Of a stretch of DNA of 64,000 bases, positions 25,734 through 37,160 are shown piece after piece; position 1 is the stretch's first letter; every line of letters starts with the position of its first letter. Below the pieces are notes generated by a model that was given only the letters and a program-made list of their open reading frames with translations, was not told the origin of the DNA and did not search any database. The translations under genes were made by a program, and so were the position numbers. The DNA comes from Elysia crispata (taxonomy: Eukaryota > Mollusca > Gastropoda > Plakobranchidae), in NCBI GenBank assembly GCA_033675545.1, contig JAWDGP010006875.1, forward strand, positions 160,001 through 224,000, read 5' to 3'.

Positions 25734-25837
25734 CTCGACTCTCTACTGGCCCGGCTGTCTCTGCTAGAAGCAACAGATCTGTCTGACGCTATTGACGTCA
25801 TTGAAGCGTCCATACCTGGTGCTGCTAGAGTGTCAGT
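25734..25837 (-). CDS. Piccolo/Fife-type active-zone scaffold, small exon B2
   Basis: A 104-nt exon found because exon B ends in phase 0 while exon C needs two leftover bases. On the minus strand GTCCACAG|ACTGACAC is an acceptor, and TCGAG|GTCAGTAG a good donor. Between them the frame is open and reads TDTLAAPGMDASMTSIASD, then a Ser/Arg-rich stretch ending RASRESR, where the last Arg is completed by exon C. Its 34 codons plus two bases exactly repair the phase. The region is GC-richer than its surroundings, and the Ser/Arg content matches exons C and D. Whether it is constitutive or skipped cannot be told, but skipping would break the frame. Confidence 0.8.
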
Positions 25838-27536
25838 CTGTGGACGGATGGCAACATTAATCAAACTAACAGCTTTATCATACGTGTTAAAATATTACTT
25901 TTTTATTCGCTCGGGGGGTCTCAAGTTGGTGCTGGCCGAGATTGCAGTTCTTCTGCTAATTCGAGAGTGCAAAACTAACCCCACCTGTATGTCCTTGACT
26001 ACTCCTTTGAAACATATCCTGATATTTTTTTTGCGAAGATAATTAAACATAGATTTCCTCGAAATTTTCCGTCACTTTTATAAAAGAAAAAAGCTTTCTA
26101 ATAGCTGCTACACCCCCCCACCCCCCCCCCCACACACACACCCAAAAAACAAAAAAGCAACAAAAAAAAAAAAAAAACAAGCAAAAAAAAAAAACCAAAA
26201 ATAAACTACAAAAAATCCCAGCAATATACACAAATAAATGTGAAGTCTTAAAATAAAAGACAAGTAAAAAAAAAGTGAAAAAAAGTTTCCAATTTATAAA
26301 ACATTTCAAGCTTCATAGCCTCAGAAACTGAAAAATTGGAAAAAATTATCGTACATGCTCAATTATATTTTCTTTTCAATTCCATCATAAACTAAACGCT
26401 TTCATATTGTTTTTTTTTTAATAACGTAACTCAGCATCATAACACCACTGGTTTACACCATTCATCTTGCAGTGGTTTTTTTTTGTTTTAAAGCCATGAG
26501 AATTGTCGATAAAGGTGGATTCCTAAGGACGACTTCATAACAGCTCAAGCAAAGAGACTCTCACACTGAACATCAAAGCGAGCACTCCATGATAACAATA
26601 GATGGGGTTCGCAGCTCCTCTGCAAGTTATAAAGCTCAAAGTTAAATATCCTTTTAACTCACATGAAAAATCTCAGCGATAACAATTGTCGGATTACGCA
26701 ACACAAAAAGTCAAGGGCGTTAATGTCACACGAACACTTAGCAACGGAAAGGGAAATGAAACATATATGTGCTAGAGAGCTTTTAAAATAATAGGGAGAC
26801 TTTGAAAAGATGCAACCAGCGTGAAGCGCCTGGTTTAGATCAAGGGTCCTTGCTCGCAAAGAGTGATGCGGAGTGCCTGTTTGGACCTAACAAGAAGGGT
26901 CCTTTTTCCTCGTGTCAAAAATCGTGTTTTTACTGTTCTCTCTTCGCTGCTAAATGTGCACAATACTATCTCTAACCGCACCGAGTTACTCTTCGCGAAT
27001 ACGGATTGAGGTGATTACGGTGCGCAGATAAGAGGAATGAACACACAGAAATAAGCGGTTGGACATCACTTCTGTGTTTTGCGAGTATGCGTTACTGCTA
27101 AAATAATCACATATGGTTTACCGGCACAGGAACAAGGTACATGAAGAACCATTAAGATCTATGAAATGCACATAGTTCAGGAATCAATAAGTCAAGGATA
27201 ACAGGTTATTTGGAGGAAATCTACGCTGCAAATCCAATTACCTGATCTATACGGTAACGCTACGCATAATAAACTTTTGTACTTTTCCGACCTGACGAGG
27301 CTCTTTCGCCTAATGTGAACTTCTTAACCTGACAAGGTCTTTTGGTCTGGCCTGGCACGGTTAATACTTTGCTCGGTTGCACTCATCATTGTGTAGATAA
27401 AAAAAAACCAAAACATTAACCCCTTCGTGACGTAGGTGATATGTGTCTATGCAGTGATGCATGGTTTGAGTTTGAAAATTTGTAAGGAGCAAACGCTATA
27501 TGTGAGGTGTGGTTAGACTGATTATCATTGCCCTCT

Positions 27537-27818
27537 CTACAGTTTTTTTGTTTTTCCTGATGTTTTCTGTTTCTTAGAGCTAGATCTAGATCTAGATCTA
27601 GATTTAGAACTAACTCTATTGGCAGGTATTTGTCGTTTCTTTCCAGCTTTCAAAGTTTCATTGATAGATCTAGATCTAGATCCACCTGTCTCACTTTCTG
27701 AACTAGAACTAGATCTTGTTCTAGACTCTTCATAGTCACTGCCTGAATCTTCATATAAAGCCTCATCTTCGTTTGAATCACCAAGTAATAGGTCTAATAT
27801 CTGTTTCTTATTGTACAA
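27537..27818 (-). pseudogene. Acidic/Ser-Arg ORF, possible N-terminus of a piggyBac transposase
   Basis: A 93-codon frame with an ATG start reads MYNKKQILDLLLGDSNEDEA, then an acidic stretch and Ser/Arg dipeptides ending in Lys. Short acidic N-termini of this kind occur in piggyBac transposases, but no conserved core follows. Part of the Ser-Arg run comes from tandem AGATCT-like steps (about 27578-27605 and 27666-27682). It does not match the phase or splice signals of the host gene. I do not recognise it with certainty. Confidence 0.35.
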
Positions 27819-28037
27819 AACTCTTCGAGAGCGCTTGTTGAAGGTTCCATCATGGCCGAGAGAATGAAAGCAATGGACAGAATGTAAACAGAGGAAGAAA
27901 AGCTAAAAGCCCGCCCTTACTGAAGGTTGTTTTCTTATAAGAAAAGTTGATTTATAAGGAAAAAATATCGATAAATTCAAATTTCTAAGTAACTTTAGCA
28001 TAGGCTTTGACGATTTTTCACTATTCTATCGATATAT

Positions 28038-28105
28038 CATGACGTACGCTGTACGTCATGTATGGCATCTTGGCACAAAAAGCATGACGTACGTCGTACG
28101 TCATG
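28038..28105. repeat. Two 23-bp palindromes, 45-bp period
   Basis: 28083-28105 is a perfect palindrome of CATGACGTACG arms around a single T. 28038-28060 is the same with one arm mismatch. Both are followed by a shared GGCATCTTG. A third partial copy (ATGACGTACATCGTAC) lies at 28141-28156. Confidence 0.9.
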
Positions 28106-28661
28106 TAGGGCATCTTGTCACTGTATTTAATGAAGAAAATATGACGTACATCGTACTTAACTAAAAACCAACCAAAAAATACAAGAAAACCTAATGGAAT
28201 GGATTTTGACACGACTGTTTTTTATTTTTCAGGAACATGTACACATTGAAAATATCATTTCGATTTCTATGCTCAACTGCAAATATCTGAGTTCATCGTC
28301 TCCAGTAAATCGATTTGGCTCTAGAGCAAAAACAATTGAATCTATCAAAATCTGTTCCATTACATAAAGCATAGAGGTACAGGCGGAGGCTGCAAAGAGC
28401 AGAATACAATAGTACCATTCTACTGGAAAGCTGGTTATTTATTTCTGCTTTTATCGCTTATACAAACAGAGCAGCAGCATTCAATAGTTCGCAGGAGTCT
28501 AGAACTAGTAAAGTCATACAAATCTAAAACGCTCTACATAACCGTAAGATTGTCTTACGCTGGATCAAAACTGACTCGAATCTTGGAACGAAAAACAGTA
28601 AAGAGAACAACATAGAAACTTCACATCTATTGATATCGTGCTGAATGATTATAGTGCTCAC

Positions 28662-28814
28662 CTTTTCTGTGAGAGTTGAATCCCCTTGTCCTAGCGACCT
28701 GGTCAGTGGCAGCTCGTCCTCTGTTTGAAAACCGTGGTAACCATGGTACCAGAGACCTGTGGTCATCATAAGCTGCCGCCGTTTGTTGCAGACGACACAG
28801 ACCCACTCTTGCAC
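28662..28814 (-). CDS. Piccolo/Fife-type active-zone scaffold, exon B (zinc finger, 3' part)
   Basis: A 153-nt, 51-codon exon, phase 0 at both ends, with acceptor TTTCATACCAG|GTGCAAG and donor GAAAAG|GTGAGCAC. It begins VQEWVCVVCNKRRQLM and so supplies the fourth Cys-x2-Cys pair of the zinc finger begun in exon A. An EW(L/V)C-x2-C motif in this place is characteristic of Piccolo/Bassoon fingers. The following TTGLWYHG resembles the SGAWF(Y/F) segment after the finger in RIM and rabphilin. This mix of Piccolo-like and RIM-like traits is what one expects of invertebrate Fife-type proteins. In the family such fingers bind Rab3-effector partners or PRA1 at the active zone. That role is inferred here. 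Confidence 0.9.
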
Positions 28815-31361
28815 CTGGTATGAAAAGACAGTACGAGTAATAAAAAAACTAATGCCACGCTTCATGTTAGTCTTAGCTGGTCATGAAGAGGTAGGGTTAA
28901 ACACAGGTTAGTGGGCAGGTGACAATCGGGTGAGGAATGTTATATATAATATTATGATGTTATAAAGTTTAAACACTATTCTTTATCTCAATAAAAGAGT
29001 TGAAAGAGTTATAACAGGATGAGTCGATCAAAGTAAGAATAAAAGCAAAATTATCTACAAAAAAAAAAAAAAAAAAAAAAAAAATCAGTTTGCAAATACT
29101 AAACAATTAAACATACAACCCTCCTCCTCAGCCGATTTTTCTTTACTATTATTATTAAAACTAATTATATGATATGGCTAGATTGTTGGTATCCGTAAAT
29201 TTTTATTAGGTCATGTCCCATCTCATTTTTTGTTCAGTCTGTGGTTCCTTGCCTATATAGTATTAACGTGAGACATCACAGCGGACAAACAATCCGGGAA
29301 CCATAGAATTCATAATTGTTTTATCTGCTCTGATCCACGGCTCGCCATGTGAATTCGACTCACAGCGCATAACGATCAAACAGACCACAATTCTCGCGAG
29401 TGTTTTCGTACTTTCCTCCTCACTTGGGACAAACTTTCGAGCGAACAGGAACCAGCAATAGTCTAGAGCCACTATCTAAGCATCGTTATGGAATGTCAAA
29501 TCAAATCATAGCTTTTTCTCTCTCATGGAATCCCGTGACGAGTTTGTTTTCCCAATTTGAGAAATGGGAAAGATGTGACGATAAAATAGAGAGCTTAAAT
29601 AATTGTGATTACTCTTGCTAGGAGGTTTAAAAATTCGACGGAGCTAACGATCCTTGGCAAAACCAGTTAACCCCCATACACAAATAAATAACCAACCCCT
29701 GTATAAAACATACATGGAAATCAAGGAAAAACGACGGACAAAAAAGAAAAAGCGACGAGTCCTGGGTTGATTAACCTCCAATCTATTTGGCTGCAAGACG
29801 CACTTTAGCGCGCGCTCTCTATCTCGTGAGGGTAGTTCCCCTTGAAGCATATCGCTACAATAATGATAAAAACTAACGGAATTTCGGTTTACTATCCGGA
29901 CGATCTTATAGCTAGGGTTCGGTATTTATAAAAAATTGTAGGAACTTCACGATGCGTGAAAACCCAAGCAAACGCAGAGGAATTTATTTTTATCTTCTTT
30001 GGCCCGGCTCACTTCTACCAACTAAGATCACGTCCAGAAAAGAGACGACTCTTCTATGGCGTGTTAAGTAATATCTTCAATCAGATTACGGCAGAATGGT
30101 GTCTTTATTTCATGCGTTTTGGAAATATTGGTTTCAGGTGTTCTTGTGGGATATGAGAAAAGAAAGCAAAAAGAGAAAAATTAAAGAAGAAAACAAGGTT
30201 TGTCAAAAGATGTAAAGACAAAAATGAAAGAGAAAACAGAGCAGTTTAAAAGCAAGAAAAGAAACAGAGCAAAAGCAGAGCGAAGAGAAGACAGGGAGGG
30301 AGATAGAAGGAGACAGATACGCAGAAATAGAGAGAGATGGAGGGATAACGCGAAAAAAGAAACAAACACAAGAAAATATAAAACATGCTTTTTAATTACA
30401 CCAAAGAATCAGACACAAAGAATCGAAATTTAGCTCTTCACTAACAGACAGATAGCCAAACAGTTTATCTTGAAATTTAAACGAAAGAGGTGCAGTCCAA
30501 GACAAAAACCGGCGCACCACAAAATCGCTACAGGATCAATACTAACAATAAAAAAAAACCCACCAACAACTAAATAAACAAAAACAAAACAAAACAAAAA
30601 AAAAAAAAGGGACAAAACAAGAACAACAGATAACAAGGAACTTGGCAATGTTATAGAATAATAGAATATTAAAAACAGATCCAAAGGTAGACATGCATAG
30701 AAAAAGATTGAAAGATAGATAACATAGAAATATAGATAGATATATAGATACATAGAAAAAGGATAGGGAGATAAACAAAATAGAAACAACAGATAATAGA
30801 TATAAAATACCAGACGACAAATGAAGGTAAACATTGATCAAGATATGAGTAATTTAATTAAATAAACTGGTGCATGGCGGCAAAGAGTAGAGCGAGCCAG
30901 TGTGTGAACCTAGCTCAATCGATTGAAAAAAATTGTTCGATTAGCCAAATCCAAAACACAACGGAAGTTCCCCATATCTAGATCTATAACGAACACCAAC
31001 GCTCTAGAAAATAATGTGTGGCGTTGCCTTGTTTCCGCAACACTCCCGAGTCATTTCTAACATTATTTACGTCCTCAGGAAAGCCATCCCAGCGTATGCT
31101 CCTGATTGGGTTAGGGAGGAGTAGGGTGAAATAACTGGGTTAATGTAAGGCGCGCGGTAGGCCCACAGACTGTTCCGTGTTTGGCAGAGGCTCAATTTTA
31201 CAGCTAAATTAATGAAATCAAATGAACTAGATTTAGAGGCTCTTTCCCGTTATAGGGATACCCGCTTATCCTGCCCAAGTCACTCACGATATAAACCCCT
31301 TGATCTCCCTTCCCGCTACACTCGGCCTTCGAAATGGAGGGCCTCGGGAGAATCGAAGATG

Positions 31362-31368
<7 letters not shown>

Positions 31369-31393
<25 letters not shown>

Positions 31394-31403
31394 CAGAGAC
31401 AGA

Positions 31404-31469
<66 letters not shown>
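31369..31469. repeat. (GA)n microsatellite
   Basis: GA on the plus strand with GACAGA interruptions, pure from about 31418. Confidence 0.95.
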
Positions 31470-31470
<1 letters not shown>

Positions 31471-31731
31471 ATAGATGGATAGGTTGTCAAGAACGAAATA
31501 TGAGAGATCTTGAAAAATTAGAAGAGAATGAAAGAAAAAAACAAGTAGGAGGGAAAGGTAGAGCAAAAGAGATATAAACAAAAAGATTATGAGGAAAAGG
31601 AACGTAAGCGAAGTCGATAATTATAATGATGGGCAGATATAGATAGTATTGATAGTTATGTAAGGAGATACTTAAACAGGAAAACAGATACATAGAAAGA
31701 TTAAGAGGGATAAAACGAGAGCGTTAGCGTG

Positions 31732-32196
<465 letters not shown>

Positions 32197-33349
32197 GTAG
32201 AAGTGATCATTCCTCTGACTGCTATCGATTTTTTCCCCGCAGCTTTGCGCCGAGGTTGCTCTATACATCCTAATCCGACCAGAGCTTTGGGATTTGAGTT
32301 TCGAATTTGTCCCTCGGTCCCTGGAGGGGACAGCACTCTGGATCAGATGCTTCAAAGTGGTGCAGTTATTGGGACGTCTGCGGCTAATAATTACGCCACG
32401 CCCAAGCTATCAGACGGATTAAAGAATGGACAAAAAATGTGTTGCTTTTTCTATGGTTCAGAACGGCAAACATATTTATGTCATTAAAAACAAATTTAAG
32501 ATATAAACGTTCCTCAGAAGGACTTGTTTCTTATTTTCAGCACTAGAATTGAACTGGTATGCTTATTGCGAGACCCATGCATAACTCACAAGTGCCTCAA
32601 ACTGACTGCCCTCTGACAGAAAAACTTGATGTATGCCACACCTCAAACCGCAACAATTTAGTTTTTGCACGATTCTAAAAAGACAATTTTCCAAGAGAGA
32701 CGCCGGTAATAATGGAAGTTTGAGCGTCCGGCCTGATGTCCCCAAAGACCTTTTCAGGGGCTCGAGCTTGATAAAGACAAAATGATTTAATATCAACCAC
32801 AAATCGTATTGAGTACCGTCGGTTAAAAACACAAAGGAAGAAGAAAACGGCTTAAAACAAACAAATAAAAAAATTAAACAAAACAAAGCTAACTTGATAA
32901 ATATGCAAAAAAAAAAAAAAAAAAATAATGTACAAGTCTTGACCTCTTAAGTGAGGTCAGGTTAAAAAATAAATCATAGATTTGCAACTCACAATTTTTA
33001 TTTGGAATAAATTGAGCGCAAAGCAATAAATAAGAAAAGTTCGGGAATTTGAAAGAATTCGTGTAAAAATTCTTCCCGGGAAAGCAAATAAGGCTGCAAA
33101 AAATGCACGTAAAAAAGAGTGGAAAAAAAAATCAACGTTGCGAGCATTAGCTAAAAAAAGTTAAGCTCGGTCTAATACTTGCTGTAATCAGGCAGTTCAA
33201 ACTAGCGCTTTTCTCTTGCCTGTTTTTGTGCGTGTATTTGTTTTCCCCTCGTGTACACAGAACTAAACACCCATCAATGGTGTGTTAAATAGGCAGAGAT
33301 AAAAATCCTTCCATGCAATCGCGATTTTTTAAAATCTTTAGCAGCTTTT

Positions 33350-33680
33350 TCCTTTTACCTCCGTTATTATCTTTCTCTCAATTCTTTATCTGAATGTCTG
33401 ACTCTCCCTGTCTCCGTCTCTGTTACTGTCTGTCTCGTTGTCTCTGTGTGTCTTCTCTTCTCACCTGTCTTCTCCTCGTTCACTTTGTCTATCCATCGTT
33501 ACTTTCTCTCTGTCTGAATGTCTCCATCTCTATCTCTGCCTGCACTCCTTTGTGCCTGCTTTTTTAAAATTTATCTGTTTCTGTCTGTTCTCTTTCTGTG
33601 GCTAGCTGTTTGTCTCTACCTCTAACTCTGGCTTCAGAAAATTATCTATTTATTTTGTCTGCCTATCTCTGTGACTGTTT
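33350..33680. repeat. Degenerate CT/CTGT-rich low-complexity region
   Basis: TCTCTGTCTG-like steps with many substitutions, probably an old decayed pyrimidine microsatellite on the plus strand. Confidence 0.7.
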
Positions 33681-34811
33681 ATAAAGGAGAAGCACAATTT
33701 AAGCGAACAATCACAACTAAAAGAGCATAATCTCTTCCGGAATTATAACAGCGTTAGCTTTAACGCTAGAGAAAGGAAAACGTAGAGCAGATTTAATCGG
33801 CTTATATATTTATGACAGCCAGTGGTAAGCAAAGTAATGTGGAGGTAAAAGGAATTTTGAAGCAACCTCAATCTAAACTTCAATCAATAGAAATTAAAAA
33901 AAAATCTAATACTGTAAAAAATACATTCAGAGCAGATCTAGCTCTTGTTTTGCTTGCCCACATTAAAACTTGTTTCTATATATGTCTTAAAATCACGTAC
34001 TTTTCTCTTCTAAATTAAACATTAATATTATTTCTATTTTCTACTTTTCCCCACGCAGTTTTGATTTTTTACTCCACGCCGTTATTTACCCCTAAGCTTT
34101 TCTCATTAAATCTTGTTTTTCTCACTTTTGATGAGTTCTTTCAATTCCCCTCTTTCAATCTCCTTTTTTTCTCTTCTTCTCCTGTTCAGTCTGCCACATC
34201 GCATACCCTAAGCCGAGCTGTATAGTGTCAACCCACACTTCTCTTAATTTACCGAGTCAATTTTATATTTTGTCCTCAAAATAGCCCAACCCCTACTTCC
34301 CCCCTCCCCTGTCTAAATCGCTATGTTTTCCTCCACTAAAGTCAAGCACCCCTCCCCCAGTCGGCAAGGGTCGATCGATCACGAGATGGAACTAGTTAAG
34401 ATTAATTGGTTTTCTGGTGAATTCTTCTCCACCGACAAGTTCCATAGGGTCCCATCTCTCATACACAGAGTAGAGCCAGGCGTCTCTCTCTCTCCCTCAG
34501 CCGACAGACCCCAAGGGAGTTTTAACTGGAAGACTTTCAGGGCCAGCTCGTCACCTTCCGGCAAGGACCTCCGGAATTCCCTCCAGACAAGAGGATGGGA
34601 CTTGAGGGTGGACAGAGAGATACTTCAGTGTTTTTACCTTGATATGATTCGAACGTGTTGATCCCAGATTGGTTCCCTCAAAAGATTATGAGTTTCTATA
34701 ATATAATGCAAACGGGATTTAAATAGGATGTGCAAAGATAATTATTTTAAAAGTTGATTTCCACTGGATTTGTCATCCATAGAAAACAATTAAAACACTT
34801 TAACACCAAAT

Positions 34812-34975
<164 letters not shown>

Positions 34976-36426
34976 GCTACTTCTACAGCTACTATTATCC
35001 TTTTATCTGAGTTGTAATTGATATTACTTTCACATCCGGGCTATTGATTGAGCTTCGCAAAAGCAAGTGGGGAATTGTACGACGTTTAAAGCGATTTTGA
35101 AGGTCAGCCAAGGAAGACAGCATAGCATGATAAATTGTCTTGTATTTGAAATATAAAAATGCGACTAATCCTGAATGATGAAAACAACAAGATCAAACAA
35201 CTTCACTTGCCTGAAAAGCAAAAAGCATCCTGCAGAGAAGATTCATGAAGTGCATAATTGAGGTAGTCGTTTCTCTCTATAGATATATGCAACGAGTGAC
35301 CAAGACGGGATATTTTACGAAACTACCTTTATTGAAGCACCATGTATAATTTAAGTTTGATGGAAGCGAACTCTTATAAACCTTTGTAGATGAGCATGAT
35401 TGATTTATAGCGAAGCTTCCAAAATTACATACCACTGGCCTGTTCTTCTGGTGAAGCCATTAAAGAGTGTCTACAAATCGAGGCTTCCTAATTTACAGGC
35501 CAAGTCATCGAAGTGAACAAATCTTTGCAGTAAATTTAAGAGTGAGATATGTGATTTAACTTTTAGGCAGAGTTAGGACAGTTAGATATTTATGTGTAGG
35601 CCTATAGGCTGATTTATAAGTGCGTTTTGAGTAAAACAATTTTTATTCTGTCCTAATTATGCCCCAAAGTTAGAAGAACTAGATCACTATACCTCAAACA
35701 TGCAAAAGTTTGTTCACGTCGGTGCCTTGGCCTGTACATTGGGAGCCTCAGCTTGTAGACATTCTTTACTGGCTTCATGAGAAGCCGAGGCCGATGGATA
35801 TGTCATTTAATCTAAAAAAAAAGCTGCTTTGATGGCAACGCTATAAAACTGACGTTATCCTATTCAGATAGGATAGCCACAGACCACCATTATAATCACT
35901 TATTGTTGGTGGCTGTGGGTTTGAGCGCCCGATCTGAAACCCGCAGAGGCTTTTTCCAGTGTTGGAGTCCCACACTGTTGTAATTGAACCGAAGGTCTTA
36001 ACTTTTCCGTTTGGCTCTGCCTGACGCGGTTTAATGTATAATATGCAAAAAAGGCCCACGATTACGATTTTGTGGACTATATCGAACCACAAAACGAAAG
36101 AATGAACCTGGCTAGGAGGGTTTAATGGACGTAACCTGTTGAAGTACAAGATTTTTCTTACGAGCATAGAAAAGGAATTGGATGAATTCGGATGATCCTG
36201 CTTTTCATGGTTATATAAGTTAGGAGTAAAGCTCAACAATTGATGTCACATTCAGAACATGTCGGAAGTTAAAAGGTCTGGTTTCTGCTGACCATAATGT
36301 TTAAACTTGCAGTTTCACTTTCATCCCTTCATAATTTTTACTTAACAGAGGAGGTATATCAGATACACTGATCTCTTACAGTAAAATAGAAATGTATAAT
36401 GATAACAACAGATGCGACAGCAACAA

Positions 36427-36436
36427 CAAAAACAAT

Positions 36437-36470
<34 letters not shown>

Positions 36471-36471
36471 C
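36427..36471. repeat. (AAC)n microsatellite
   Basis: About 15 AAC/ACA units on the plus strand. Confidence 0.93.
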
Positions 36472-37099
36472 AACCATAAAAAATCGTACCAACAATAAAA
36501 TTAAAGCTAAAACAGTGATTTATATCTTCGTCCCATTTTTTGTCATCGCTCCTCTTCAACCCTTTTTTGAACTTCAAGAGCTCATGATTTATTTAATTGC
36601 ACTGAACCGTTGACCTTTATAAGACTCTGAGAGACAAAGGTTACATTAACCTGTCCAGAACGTCCTGGTCTTACACAAAACACGACAAAGCATAACATGA
36701 ACGGCCGAATCTACCATCACCGCTCGGGTGAGATGGATCTGGATCTAAACAACATAAATGTCCAGCTTCCAGGCTTGTGTTCGTCCCATTAGTCTGCTGC
36801 CAGGAAACTGATCCGCAGCACTGCAGGCGTTATCTCGCAGTCCCTACGAAGCAATCACACATACACAGTAACTGAAAAGCCCGCTCTCATATCACAGAGC
36901 GACACAAACATATAATTATGTTCCAAGTTCTGCACACTGGAACATAGAACCAAAATTACTCTAATTGAGACTCACCGCCCCTCATTTGTCGCAGTGACAC
37001 ACACTCACACAATAGGTCACAAACACAAACAGATTGCTAGCGGCAGTACGGGTGAGCGCTACTGTCGCCTGAGATGTCACCATCAAGCTGCGGTCGCCC

Positions 37100-37160
37100 A
37101 TGAATATTGATGACCAATAAACCAGATCGTGTGACCATTGGTCAGGCCAGGACGTGACCC
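37100..37160. promoter_or_regulatory. Candidate regulatory patch with paired CCAAT boxes
   Basis: A locally GC-richer stretch has CCAAT at 37114-37118 and its inverse ATTGG at 37137-37141, within the near-palindrome GACCAATA...CATTGGTC, followed by ACGTGACC. This could be an intronic enhancer or alternative promoter. The evidence is motif-level only. Confidence 0.2.

Larger units (their letters stand above)
27416..28160 (-). mobile_element. Possible internally deleted piggyBac-like element
   Basis: The left edge reads TTAACCCCTTCGTGACG, that is a TTAA target site followed by a CCC-starting terminus as in piggyBac elements. A second TTAA lies at 28157-28160. Between them are a minus-strand acidic N-terminal ORF and two 23-bp palindromes near the right end. 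The two putative ends do not form a clean inverted repeat, so the right boundary is uncertain. No DDE-type catalytic core is present, so the element would be non-autonomous. Confidence 0.35.
25838..28661 (-). other. Intron B-B2, 2,824 nt
   Basis: A phase-0 intron between donor GAAAAG|GTGAGCAC and acceptor GTCCACAG. It contains a C/CA-rich patch (26111-26142), A-rich stretches and the possible piggyBac remnant at 27.4-28.2 kb. I see nothing recognisable in 26.2-27.4 kb. Confidence 0.8.

Noticed and set aside
28021-28160. CRISPR-like array from the repeated palindromes
   Set aside because: There are only two to three copies in a eukaryotic intron, with spacers that are themselves similar. A transposon end fits better.
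32203-32487. Plus-strand frame with LGFEFRICPSVPGG
   Set aside because: Possibly part of a dispersed repeat carried as an apparent ORF. It starts directly at a GA tract, with no promoter, splice sites or known domain.
34323-34661. 112-codon plus frame and 61-codon minus frame in a GC-richer island
   Set aside because: Both strands are open over the same bases and neither shows a domain or splice signals. I treat it as chance.
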